The translations under genes were made by a program, and so were the position numbers. The notes below the pieces were generated by a model. The model saw nothing but the letters and a program-made list of their open reading frames with translations, was not told the origin of the DNA and did not search any database. From Planctomycetota bacterium (GTDB taxonomy: Bacteria > Planctomycetota > Brocadiia > JAADGH01), in assembly GCA_013152475.1 (NCBI GenBank), contig JAADGH010000081.1, positions 62,001-126,000 of the forward strand: a stretch of DNA of 64,000 nucleotides, in the 5' to 3' direction. Within the stretch, counting starts at the first letter, position 1. Every line of letters starts with the position of its first letter. This document shows positions 17,512 to 29,373 of the stretch, one piece after another.

Positions 17512-19627
17512 CGTCTCTCTGGTGAAATACATCCTCTGGACGTTTGTTGCGGCCTTCTATGTCTGGTTTCTTATTGCCATGTTCCGCGACCGCAGGCGGG
17601 TGGCCACCCTGGCCAGACATACCTTCGTCGAGTCCCTCCGTCAGCGCATTCTGCTTGTGCCGCTTCTGTTTATGGTGGTTCTGATCTGTACGTCGTTGTT
17701 CTCGGCCGTGTTTCGTGAAGTTGGCCGTGTCCGGATCGTTACTCAGTCCTGCCTTTGGTCGCTGACCGTGTTCGGAATGGTGGTGGCCATCTTGCTCGGC
17801 ACTCGGGGCATCCCGGAGGATGTTGGCGAAAAGACGATCTACTCGGTCATGACAAAGCCGGTCCGTCGCTCGTCCTATCTTGCCGGGAAGATATTCGGGT
17901 TTTCCTTTGTGTGTCTGCTGGTCCTCCTGATCATGGGGACGTTCAGCCTGGTCCTGATCCGATGGGTCGGGCGGAATACCGCCCTGGAAGCGCGCAGGAG
18001 CATCCCCAACGGCACGCTTTCCGTCTACGGCGCCGGCGTGGAAAAACGCGACGGTGCGACCTGGATTGTTCACGAGCCGGGAAGTACGGCGAAATGGGTG
18101 TTTGCCGGCCTGCCCGAACTCGCGCGCGAGGAGAGGGCCGTCATCAGGATGAAGTTCAAGTGCAAGCCCGCGGATGCCTCCAAGCCGATGGCGGTTGCCG
18201 TCGAGCTGCGGAATGCCGACGGGCGCTCCATATATTACGACATAGCTGACGCGCGCAATGAGAAGGAGGCCGTCACGGATGTGCCGGGCCGGTTCATGGT
18301 CAAGGGGCAGTTGGAAGTGATTGTCGCACCGTTGGATGGCCGCGATTATATCGAGGAAGACCCGGGAGCGATCGTCGTGACGGCCGCGAAGAAGGAGTAT
18401 CACGCGGAGAGTACGGAACGCAGGACGAACAGTTGGGCGACGTGGCGATTCACGAATATTCCCCTTGTCGACTCGAAGGAAAAGATCGCCGTTCGTGTTC
18501 GTCTTCACGTCAAGCCCGGGGCCGGCAGAAAAGCGATTGCCGGGTGCGTACGTGTCTGCGGCCGGGATGGGGTGGGGCCGCGTCACGATGTGTCCATCGA
18601 GGATGGCAAACCGCTGGATATCCCCATCGAGGATCCCTTTGCCAGCGCCCGCGCAAAGCAGGACATCAGCGGTGTGCTGGATGTGTCTGTGCTACCGGAG
18701 GAGATCGGGGACGCCTACGAGATGTCGAAGGACGCGGTCAGGCTTGTTATCCGGGGCGAGGAAGTGAAGGCGGAGCGGGTGCTGCCCGAGGGGTACGGCC
18801 TCAGGGCCACCGGGGAGATGTACTGGATCTCCCGCGCGCTCCAGCGAACGGCGGTATGGCAATTCGACGACCTCCCGCTCAGGTCCCTGCCGGAGCACCA
18901 GGTGGTTGCGGAGGGTCATTTCAAGATCGGCCGGGCCCGTGAGATCGACCTGCACGTGCGAATGGAAAACCCATCGGCGCCGGAAGTAAGCGTCGAAGAG
19001 GAGATACACGCCGTTCGGGCGAACCGCTACCTGGTCCCGGCGGATCCGGTGGAAGTGACATTCGACCGAAAGATGATCGACTCGCGCGGCCGGGTTGACA
19101 TTCAGATCCGGCGTAAGCAGTCCCATTCCATGGTCGGGCTCCCATTCCGCGACTGTTTCTCGCTGTATGAAAAGCCGGGCAGCTACGACGCGAACTTCTT
19201 CACGGCGGTGACCGTCATCTTCTGCCAACTGGTTCTGATTGTCGCGATCTCAGTGGCGTGTTCCACCACCCTGTCGTGGCCCGTGAGCGCCCTATTTTCG
19301 TTTTTTGTGTTGTTCTGTGGCTACATCATCGACATCATGCGCAACGCGGCGCGTATCATGGGTCCGTCGCTTGGGCACCACGGGCATGGCTCCGTTGAGG
19401 CGGTCCCGTGGGTCGAAAGGGCCTTCAACACGATGATTCAGGTCGTGCTCGGATTCTTGAGTTACGTCCTGCCGGATTTCAGGAAGTTCGAGGTCTCGCA
19501 GGATGTCATCGACAACCGGGCGATCAGCGGGATCTCGATTGTCGGAGCGATCGGATATTCAGCAACCTACGCGGCGATTGCCTTCGTCATCGGATATATC
19601 CTTTTCCGTCGGAGGGAAATCGAGTAG
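17504..19627 (+). CDS. ABC-2-like transporter permease with large extracytoplasmic insert
   Basis: 8 bp overlap with the ATPase gene. N-terminal TM cluster, roughly 400-residue soluble insert, C-terminal TM cluster. Confidence 0.8.
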   Translation: MPDVSLVKYILWTFVAAFYVWFLIAMFRDRRRVATLARHTFVESLRQRILLVPLLFMVVLICTSLFSAVFREVGRVRIVTQSCLWSLTVFGMVVAILLGTRGIPEDVGEKTIYSVMTKPVRRSSYLAGKIFGFSFVCLLVLLIMGTFSLVLIRWVGRNTALEARRSIPNGTLSVYGAGVEKRDGATWIVHEPGSTAKWVFAGLPELAREERAVIRMKFKCKPADASKPMAVAVELRNADGRSIYYDIADARNEKEAVTDVPGRFMVKGQLEVIVAPLDGRDYIEEDPGAIVVTAAKKEYHAESTERRTNSWATWRFTNIPLVDSKEKIAVRVRLHVKPGAGRKAIAGCVRVCGRDGVGPRHDVSIEDGKPLDIPIEDPFASARAKQDISGVLDVSVLPEEIGDAYEMSKDAVRLVIRGEEVKAERVLPEGYGLRATGEMYWISRALQRTAVWQFDDLPLRSLPEHQVVAEGHFKIGRAREIDLHVRMENPSAPEVSVEEEIHAVRANRYLVPADPVEVTFDRKMIDSRGRVDIQIRRKQSHSMVGLPFRDCFSLYEKPGSYDANFFTAVTVIFCQLVLIVAISVACSTTLSWPVSALFSFFVLFCGYIIDIMRNAARIMGPSLGHHGHGSVEAVPWVERAFNTMIQVVLGFLSYVLPDFRKFEVSQDVIDNRAISGISIVGAIGYSATYAAIAFVIGYILFRRREIE

Positions 19628-19628
19628 A

Positions 19629-20645
19629 ATGTCCGGCGCGAGAAGACGAGGAGCGTTGCTTGCCGGGGCGGTGATTCTGCTTGCCGCCCTGTATCTGGTC
19701 CAGGGCCTTATCACGGCCCTTCAGGAAAAGAGCCCGACCGGGAGGCCGCCACTTCCGACAGTAGAGAGCGCCGCCCAGCTCGTACTCGTGGGCTTTCGTG
19801 CGGTTGTTGTGGATGTATTCTGGATGCAGGCCAGCGATCTGCAGGAGGAAGGACAGATCGACGAGGCCGTAGCGAAGTACGACAAGATCACGAAATTGCA
19901 GCCGGACCTTGCGGACGTGTGGCATTATCTGAGTTGGAACAGCATGTACAATCTGCCGTACGAGCTCGAAGCCGTCGAAGACAAATGGAACGTGATCAAA
20001 CTCGGTGTGGAATACACCGATATGGCCGCCCAGCGCGTGCCGGACAACGGGTTCTTCGACAAAGACATCGGGTTCATGCTCTGGCACCGGTTCGACGACA
20101 GAACGTTCCCGCAGGCGGCGTACCTGCGGAGGAAGTTCCGCGAGTGGAAAGGCAAGACGAATTTCGAGGTGGCCATCGAATGGATGGAGAAGGCCGTCAA
20201 GAGCGAAGAGTTCAAGACACTCGGCGAAGGATCGAAAGATATCTGGCGGCGGCAGATTGGGTATACGCTCGACCGCTGGACCATTCAAGCCTTCGTTGAC
20301 GGCGAATTGGACACGGCGTTGCGCGTCGCCAAACTTGCCGTAGAGAAGTGGGAATGGATATCCCGGTTCAACAAAGGCGACGACCCGGGGATCAACATCA
20401 ACTTCGATCGCCTGGCCGATGCGAAGAAACGTCTCGCTGCGATCAAGTCCTTCATCGCCTCCAAGGAGGCGGCCAAGCAGAAAACGCTTGACAAGGCGAG
20501 CCGTCTTGCGGCAAAAAGTGTGGATATCTGGCAGTCCGTGGTCGATGTGTGGCCGAGCGGACCGGACCTGCCGGCGCTGCAAACAGCGACCGCATGGTTA
20601 GAAAGACTGAACGCCGACAAGAAGGCAGAGAAGAGCGAACCCTAA
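19629..20645 (+). CDS. Membrane-anchored TPR-like hypothetical protein
   Basis: MSGARRRGALLAGAVILLAALYLVQG TM segment, then SDLQEEGQIDEAVAKYDKITKLQPDLADVWHYLSW (TPR-like). Follows the permease immediately. Confidence 0.6.
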   Translation: MSGARRRGALLAGAVILLAALYLVQGLITALQEKSPTGRPPLPTVESAAQLVLVGFRAVVVDVFWMQASDLQEEGQIDEAVAKYDKITKLQPDLADVWHYLSWNSMYNLPYELEAVEDKWNVIKLGVEYTDMAAQRVPDNGFFDKDIGFMLWHRFDDRTFPQAAYLRRKFREWKGKTNFEVAIEWMEKAVKSEEFKTLGEGSKDIWRRQIGYTLDRWTIQAFVDGELDTALRVAKLAVEKWEWISRFNKGDDPGININFDRLADAKKRLAAIKSFIASKEAAKQKTLDKASRLAAKSVDIWQSVVDVWPSGPDLPALQTATAWLERLNADKKAEKSEP

Positions 20646-20674
20646 CAGGAGAAAGTGTGTTGTTGGAGGAAACG

Positions 20675-23161
<2,487 letters not shown>

Positions 23162-23209
23162 AGGACGACTTCGTTTGTGATATCCACTGAGAAGAGGAGG
23201 TGAGGAGCG

Positions 23210-23533
23210 ATGATGGCAGAAGAAAACAACTCACCCATTGGGGAACGAAAGATTTGTCCAAACCCGGACTGCCAGTTCGACAAGAGCACGCCTCGGGCGA
23301 ATTTCTGTATTCTCTGCGGCACGCTGTTGTACGCGCGTTGTGACGATTGCCTGGCGGAGAACCCGATGTATGCGAGTTTCTGTCATTTCTGTGGGGCCAA
23401 TTTGGAGGAGCTGCGTGAGGAGCAGAGTCACGCCCCTGCGCCGCCCCCCCGTCCGGAGGAGGCGGATGACCAGACCGACGCCTCCCCAGAGGAGGAAAAC
23501 AAAGATAAAGGAAACATCTTCGATATCAGCTAA
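23210..23533 (+). CDS. Small double zinc-ribbon protein
   Basis: ICPNPDCQF...CILCGTLLYARCDDCLAENPMYASFCHFCGANL contains paired CxxC motifs. Confidence 0.7.
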   Translation: MMAEENNSPIGERKICPNPDCQFDKSTPRANFCILCGTLLYARCDDCLAENPMYASFCHFCGANLEELREEQSHAPAPPPRPEEADDQTDASPEEENKDKGNIFDIS

Positions 23534-23918
23534 GGAGACCGCACTCCGCTGCGCAGCCATTGCGGATGACAAGAAGGCCGAGGACATCCTGGTGCTTGAC
23601 ATCAGGAAGGTAACGTTCCTCGCTGATTACTTCGTGATCTGCACAGGGTTTAACACCCGGCAGTTGCAGACCATCGCAGACGAAATCTCAAAAACCATGA
23701 AGGCCCTCGGCGCAAATCGCCTGGGCGCCGCCGGCTATAACGAAGCCATGTGGGTCCTCCTCGACTATGGTGACGTGGTCGTTCATCTGTTTGACACGGA
23801 GGCCCGCGAATTGTACAAACTTGAGGACCTGTGGGGTGATGCAACCCGGGTGCGGTGGCGCGCCGCGCTGGAGAAGCTTGGGCCGGCATCCGCGTGTCGG
23901 ACCAAGGCCAGTTCATGA
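23466..23918 (+). CDS. rsfS: Ribosome silencing factor RsfS (start uncertain)
   Basis: KETALRCAAIADDKKAEDILVLDIRKVTFLADYFVICTGFNTRQLQTIADEI and GYNEAMWVLLDYGDVVVHLF. The only ATG close upstream in frame is 23466, inside the zinc-ribbon ORF. Confidence 0.85.
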   Translation: MTRPTPPQRRKTKIKETSSISAKETALRCAAIADDKKAEDILVLDIRKVTFLADYFVICTGFNTRQLQTIADEISKTMKALGANRLGAAGYNEAMWVLLDYGDVVVHLFDTEARELYKLEDLWGDATRVRWRAALEKLGPASACRTKASS

Positions 23919-24871
23919 GAGCGTTACTCTACAAGGACGCGAAGCTGACGTTTCTGGCGGACCACCCCATACCCGCCCGCAAATCGGGCGAGGCGCTCGT
24001 TCGCGTCACGCTGGCGGGCATATGCAACACCGATATCGAGATTGCCAAGGGATACATGGAATTCGAAGGGGTCCTCGGCCACGAATTCGTGGGGGTGGTG
24101 GAGGAAGCGGACACGGCCGAACTGATCGGAAAGCGTGTCGTCGGGGAAATCAACTGTGCGTGCGGCGCGTGCGAGACCTGTGCGAATGGCCTGAGCCGTC
24201 ATTGCCCCCATCGGACGGTCCTCGGCATTCATGGACGCGACGGGGCCTTTGCGGACTATCTGGCCCTCCCGCAGGCGAACCTTCACGCGGTACCCGACGA
24301 TCTGGCGGATGAGGAGGCGGTATTCGTCGAACCGTTGGCCGCCGCCTTCGAAATCCTGGAGCAGGTGTCCGTCTCCAGCAGCGACCGCGTTGCGGTTCTT
24401 GGCGACGGCAAGCTGGGCCTGCTTGCCGCCCAGGTCGTGGCAGGCGCCGGATGCGATCCCTTGCTCCTGGGCAAGCATGTGTCGAAACTGAGGATCGTTT
24501 ACGAGCGCGGCGGGCGAACGGCTTTTCTCAAATGCAATACCAAACAGGACCTGGACATCGTGGTGGATTGCACCGGAGCGGCTGCGGGGTTCAACCTGGC
24601 GTGTGACCTCGCACGCCCGCGCGGCACGGTCGTGTTGAAAAGCACGGTGGCCGGGGACGCGCAGCTCAACCTGGCCCAGGTTGTCATTGACGAGCTGACA
24701 ATCGTTGGCTCCCGGTGCGGGCCGTTCCGCCCGGCGCTGGAGGCCCTGCGCAAGAAAGAAGTGGCGGTGAAGCCGTTGATCACCGCCCAATATCCCTTTG
24801 CGGAGGCGTTGGAGGCGTTCGAGAGGGCCGCTGTGCCAGGTACGCTCAAGATTCTTCTGGACATGACCTAA
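23915..24871 (+). CDS. Zinc-type alcohol dehydrogenase-like protein (MDR family)
   Basis: MRALLYKDAKLTFLADHPIP; GVLGHEFVGVVEEA; CACGACETCANGLSRHCPHRTVLG structural zinc motif. Confidence 0.9.
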   Translation: MRALLYKDAKLTFLADHPIPARKSGEALVRVTLAGICNTDIEIAKGYMEFEGVLGHEFVGVVEEADTAELIGKRVVGEINCACGACETCANGLSRHCPHRTVLGIHGRDGAFADYLALPQANLHAVPDDLADEEAVFVEPLAAAFEILEQVSVSSSDRVAVLGDGKLGLLAAQVVAGAGCDPLLLGKHVSKLRIVYERGGRTAFLKCNTKQDLDIVVDCTGAAAGFNLACDLARPRGTVVLKSTVAGDAQLNLAQVVIDELTIVGSRCGPFRPALEALRKKEVAVKPLITAQYPFAEALEAFERAAVPGTLKILLDMT

Positions 24872-24899
24872 GTTATAGTTGATTTGGAGAGGATCGATT

Positions 24900-25898
24900 A
24901 TGGCCGGAAAGTTACGCGTTGGGATAATCGGGTGTGGAGGAAATGCTCGAGGTCACGGCAATCGCCTGTCGAAGATACCGGATGCGCAGATCGTCGCCAT
25001 CACCGACGTGAGCAATGACGCCCTCGATGCCTTTCGGAAAACGGTGGCCGGTGCGGATAACCTGCCCGCATACAAAGACTACGCGAAGATGCTCAAGGAG
25101 ATCGACCTGGATGCCGTGGAGATCAGCACCCCCCATACGCTTCACTTCGAGCAAATCATGGCCTGCCTGGAGAACGGTCTGCACGTCCTGTGCGAGAAGC
25201 CGATGGTCTGCACCGTGGACCATGCGAAAAAGGTCTGCAAAAAGGCCAAGGCATCCAAGAAGCACCTGATGATTTCCTACCAGCGCCACTTGATGGGCCC
25301 GTACGTGTATGCGCAGAATGCCATTGCGAACGGCCAACTCGGCCCGCCCACCTTCCTGACCGCCTGGCAGAGCCAGAACTGGATGGAGGCCACGAAGCGG
25401 TGGCGCGGTGATCCGAAGCTCAGCGGCGGCGGCCAGCTCAATGACAGCGGCTCGCACATGATCGATGTCCTGCTCTGGATCACCGGCCTCCAGCCGAAGG
25501 AGGTCTTCGCCTTCGTGGACAAGCGGGGCGCGAAGGTGGATGCCGTGAGCGCGATCTCTGTCGAGTTCACCAACGGCGCCTCAGGCAACATCTCGATCAT
25601 CGGCGACTGCGTCGGGCCGCGCTTCAAGGTCTACGAGGAAATCCTCCTCTGGTGCAAAGGCGGCCAGTTGGTGATCCGGGACAATCAGCTCTTCCGCCGC
25701 GATGGCGATGCGGAGCCCTTCCAGGTCCCTCCCGAGGGCCTGCCGAAGGACAACAACCCGGACCAGGCCTTCGTCGATCTCATCTGCGGCCGCGCCCCGA
25801 ATGTCGTTCCGCCCGAGTGCGGTCTGCGGGTCATTCAGTTGACCGAAGGCGCGTGGAAGTCCGCCGAGACGGGCAAGCCGGTGAAAGTCAAGACGTAA
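24900..25898 (+). CDS. Gfo/Idh/MocA family oxidoreductase
   Basis: MAGKLRVGIIGCGGNARGHGNRLSKIPDAQIVAITD; GLHVLCEKPMVCTVDHAKK. Confidence 0.95.
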   Translation: MAGKLRVGIIGCGGNARGHGNRLSKIPDAQIVAITDVSNDALDAFRKTVAGADNLPAYKDYAKMLKEIDLDAVEISTPHTLHFEQIMACLENGLHVLCEKPMVCTVDHAKKVCKKAKASKKHLMISYQRHLMGPYVYAQNAIANGQLGPPTFLTAWQSQNWMEATKRWRGDPKLSGGGQLNDSGSHMIDVLLWITGLQPKEVFAFVDKRGAKVDAVSAISVEFTNGASGNISIIGDCVGPRFKVYEEILLWCKGGQLVIRDNQLFRRDGDAEPFQVPPEGLPKDNNPDQAFVDLICGRAPNVVPPECGLRVIQLTEGAWKSAETGKPVKVKT

Positions 25899-25907
25899 GG
25901 TGTTCAA

Positions 25908-25949
25908 CAGCGTGCGGGGCTATGGGTTCAAAGCCGGCTCCGCACGCTG
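25908..25949 (+). terminator. Strong intergenic hairpin (terminator or attenuator candidate)
   Basis: CAGCGTGCGG (25908-25917) pairs perfectly with CCGCACGCTG (25940-25949) and extends through GU/GC pairs. No U-tract follows. Confidence 0.45.
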
Positions 25950-25996
25950 CATCATGTACAGCGCCGAGTGCTGGTGCAGCGCAATGAGGTGACCCC

Positions 25997-27784
25997 ATGG
26001 CGACGTCTGTCGTCGCGTTCAACTACGACCCCGATCTGCGCGATGCGGCAAACCGGGCCGGGCACAACTACTGGCATGAGTATGTTAAGGAGATTTGCGA
26101 CCACCTCGGCCTTACGGCCGAGGCCGTTCCGCGCACTGCTCTGGCGGACGGGAACCTATCCGACCGGCGGGTTATCCTTCTTGGCTCACTGAGCGGTGAG
26201 AATCTGCCCGCGGCGCTGCCTTTCGCCCTTTGCGACTGGGTGCAGGCGGGCGGAGTTCTCATCAGCTTTGCCACCGAAGGCCTTGATGATCTGTTCGGGA
26301 ACACCTGCGCCTCTTGCACGCCGCAGCCTTCCGACGATTTCACGCTCGCCGCACGGTTCTCGTTGGCGACCCACCCGCTGACCGAAGGCATCCACTCCGA
26401 TCTGCACCCGGATCAAAAGCTCCTCATCTATTCGCATGTGCGAATTATGATTCCTCGCGACTCGGACGAGCTTGCCCGGCTCTTCGATCGGGAGGACAAC
26501 GATACCGGCTTTGCCGCCATTACCCATCGGGAGCTCGGAAAGGGCCATGCCTTCTACTTTGCCTTTGATGTTCCGAAGACCCTCTGGGCGATCCAGCAGG
26601 GGCGGCCGGTGGATCGAGACTACGACGGCGATGGCTATCACCGCTTGAGCGATGCTATGGTCACCCGAGGCAGCAACATCGAGGTGATGTATGCCGACGA
26701 GATCATTTTTCTCCTGCAGAACATGATCGGTGTGGCGGGTATTCCGTTGATTCATCAACTGCCCCCGAAGGATGTAGAGGTAGCGGACGCTCTCCTGTAC
26801 TGGGGCGGCGATGACGAGGGCGTCGCTGGCGCGCAGGTCGAGTCGTCACGGTTTATGAAGGAGCTGGGCCTGCCGTACCACCTCAACATCATGCCCCGAA
26901 ACGGAGAGTTTGCCCTGACGGATGGGGAGGCGAAGGAGATCGAGGGGAACGGTCACGAGCTGGCACTGCATGTCAACTTCATCGACGGGTATACGCATCC
27001 CCTTCACTTCACGCGCGATGACATCGGGGAGCAGATGAAGCTGTTCATGCAGCGCTTCGGCCGACCGTCGGTGTGCTCCGTGTTTCACTGGTGTCTCTGG
27101 ACGGGATGGGCGGAGCCGGCCATCTGGCTGTCGGAGTTCGGCGGCAGGGCGGACAACTCGCGCATCCATGCGCCGTCACCGCCGCTCAATCCCGTGAACA
27201 TGCTTGGCTTTTCCTTCGGCACGGCCTTTCCGTTTTACATCTACACCGACCATACCCGCGGCAACAAGCGCCTCGATTTCCTGGTCGAGCCGATCACCGC
27301 ATACGAGGTCGGCTATTCCTACACCGATCCGGAGGCGACCGACTTCGACCTGATCCACAAGTGCCTGGATTTGGCGTGTGCGTACCATCTCACGCTGAAT
27401 ATGTTCTATCACCCCCCGAACGTGGCAAAGCGCGAGAACTGCCGCCGGGCAATCCGCGAGGTTCTGCGCCGTATCGACGAGAAGGAGGTGACAGTCGTTC
27501 ACATGGGCAACGACGAGCTGTGCGGCTGGTGGAACGCTCGAACTGTGTCCAGCATCGAAGACATCGAGATCGTGGATGGCGCGGTCCGCGGCGTCGCGAA
27601 CGCGGCGCATCCCCGTGGCATGGTGATCAAGATCTTATTGGGGAAACGTTCGGTGGCCGATGCAACCTGCGATGGGGCGAGCGCACCGGTGAAATCAGAG
27701 CGCAAGTTTGGTCAAAACTGGGCATACATGGTCGTGCCGCAGGGGCGACACGAGCTTGAGGTTACCTTTTCAAGGGAGTCGTAG
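25997..27784 (+). CDS. Hypothetical protein: ThuA/amidotransferase-like N-terminus plus polysaccharide deacetylase-like C-terminus
   Basis: DALLYWGGDDEGV and GHELALHVNFIDGYTHPLHFTRDDIGEQ suggest a NodB-like metal site. N-terminal VVAFNYDPDLRDAANRAGHNYWHEY and VILLGSLSGENLP. Confidence 0.5.
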   Translation: MATSVVAFNYDPDLRDAANRAGHNYWHEYVKEICDHLGLTAEAVPRTALADGNLSDRRVILLGSLSGENLPAALPFALCDWVQAGGVLISFATEGLDDLFGNTCASCTPQPSDDFTLAARFSLATHPLTEGIHSDLHPDQKLLIYSHVRIMIPRDSDELARLFDREDNDTGFAAITHRELGKGHAFYFAFDVPKTLWAIQQGRPVDRDYDGDGYHRLSDAMVTRGSNIEVMYADEIIFLLQNMIGVAGIPLIHQLPPKDVEVADALLYWGGDDEGVAGAQVESSRFMKELGLPYHLNIMPRNGEFALTDGEAKEIEGNGHELALHVNFIDGYTHPLHFTRDDIGEQMKLFMQRFGRPSVCSVFHWCLWTGWAEPAIWLSEFGGRADNSRIHAPSPPLNPVNMLGFSFGTAFPFYIYTDHTRGNKRLDFLVEPITAYEVGYSYTDPEATDFDLIHKCLDLACAYHLTLNMFYHPPNVAKRENCRRAIREVLRRIDEKEVTVVHMGNDELCGWWNARTVSSIEDIEIVDGAVRGVANAAHPRGMVIKILLGKRSVADATCDGASAPVKSERKFGQNWAYMVVPQGRHELEVTFSRES

Positions 27785-27824
27785 GGTGGATACGTGGAAG
27801 GAAACGACGAAGCAGGAGTGCAAC

Positions 27825-28820
27825 ATGAAGATCTTTCGGGAGGAAATTGACGACTTCCTTCCTCAGAAGATTCTCGACTTCCACGTCCACGTCTTTCCGG
27901 AGGAAATCATGCCGCCGGACCACGAGGGATGGTCGGCCGGGGGCCACCGCATCCGCAGCTATACGCTGGACGAGCTTCGACAGGACCTTGCCGATCTGTA
28001 TCCCGGCCGGGAGTGCCGGGCGGTGTGTTTCGGAACGCCGCACGAGGAGCTGGACTCTATTGCGAACAATGAATACGTGGCCGAGAAGTGCGACCACAAA
28101 CGCTTTTTTCCGTTGAGGCTCATTCGGCCCGAGGACGACCCCGATGCCGTAAGAAAGGACGTCCTCGGGAAAAAGTTCCTCGGCTTCAAGCCATACCGCA
28201 ATTATGTCAGAAAGGCTGATCCTGAGGAAGTCGAAGTATTCGATATGCTTCCGGATGAGTTGATGGCCATAGCCGACGAGCTCGGCCTGATTGTCATGCT
28301 GCACATCCCCCGGAAGCAGCGTCTTGCCGATCCGAAGAACCAGGGGCAAGTTGTCGCCCTGGCCGAGCGTTTCCCCCACGCGACGATTGTCCTCGCCCAT
28401 ATCGGCAGGGCCTATTACCTGAAAAATATCGTTGGGCATCTCGGCGACCTCGCTCCCTTGCCCAACGTCTATTTCGACATCGCCATGCTGAACCACTGGG
28501 AAGTCCTGGAGTATCTTTTCGCAAATGTGGAATCACACAAAATCCTCTACGGCACCGATCTGCCCATCGGCATCGCCCCCGGCAAGTCCGTTGAGATCAA
28601 CAACCAGTACACCTACGTCACGCCCGCGCCGTGGGAGCTTTCCATCAGCGACGATCACGACAAGCTCGTCTTCACGGCGTTCACCTATGAAGAGCTCCGC
28701 GCGATTCGTAAGGCCGTCGAGCGTCTTGGCCTGTCGAAACAATTTGTGGAGGACGTGTTTTTCCATAACGGCATGAGGTTGATTGAGCAAGTGGATGCGC
28801 GGATCGGAGGTGGGGACTGA
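27825..28820 (+). CDS. Amidohydrolase (amidohydrolase_2-like)
   Basis: ILDFHVHVFPEEIMPPDHEG (HxH), FPHATIVLAHIGRAYY, HKILYGTDLPIG. Confidence 0.85.
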   Translation: MKIFREEIDDFLPQKILDFHVHVFPEEIMPPDHEGWSAGGHRIRSYTLDELRQDLADLYPGRECRAVCFGTPHEELDSIANNEYVAEKCDHKRFFPLRLIRPEDDPDAVRKDVLGKKFLGFKPYRNYVRKADPEEVEVFDMLPDELMAIADELGLIVMLHIPRKQRLADPKNQGQVVALAERFPHATIVLAHIGRAYYLKNIVGHLGDLAPLPNVYFDIAMLNHWEVLEYLFANVESHKILYGTDLPIGIAPGKSVEINNQYTYVTPAPWELSISDDHDKLVFTAFTYEELRAIRKAVERLGLSKQFVEDVFFHNGMRLIEQVDARIGGGD

Positions 28821-29363
28821 ATGCCTGAGCAAACGAAACGCCCTCAACTGCTGATGTGCCGCCCGAATCTGAACGATCTGCCATCGATCCAAGTGCCGGA
28901 GGGGTATGAGGTTAGAACATATCAACCGGGTGACGAGGCGGTGTGGGCGGACGTGGTGAATCGCTCCTTCGGCGGCAAGGAACGAACCGCCGAGAACGCG
29001 CGAGAGGTGATCATGAACCGGCCGCAGTTTGAACCCGACCGCCTCTTTTTTGTTACGAAGGACGGTGAGGCCGTGGGCACGGCTTGCGCGTGGGAGCGGG
29101 GGGGACATCCCGAAGGGACGGGCTATCTCCACATGGTGGGCGTCGTGCCCGGCCACCAGGGGCACGGCCTCGGCAAGCTGTTAGTGAGTCTTGTTTTGGA
29201 TTGCTTTCGCAGGAAGGGCTATCGCCAGGTCATGCTCCACACCGACGATTTCCGCCTGCCCGCCATCAAGTCATACCTGCGCGCGGGGTTCGATCCGGTG
29301 ATTCGGGACGACGAGGAGCGGCTGCGCTGGGACGCGATACGGAACCAGATTGCAGACACATAG
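28821..29363 (+). CDS. GNAT family N-acetyltransferase
   Basis: GYLHMVGVVPGHQGHGLGKLLVSLVLDCFRRKGYRQVMLHTDDFRLPAIKSYLRAGF. Confidence 0.9.
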   Translation: MPEQTKRPQLLMCRPNLNDLPSIQVPEGYEVRTYQPGDEAVWADVVNRSFGGKERTAENAREVIMNRPQFEPDRLFFVTKDGEAVGTACAWERGGHPEGTGYLHMVGVVPGHQGHGLGKLLVSLVLDCFRRKGYRQVMLHTDDFRLPAIKSYLRAGFDPVIRDDEERLRWDAIRNQIADT

Positions 29364-29373
29364 GAGAACGACA

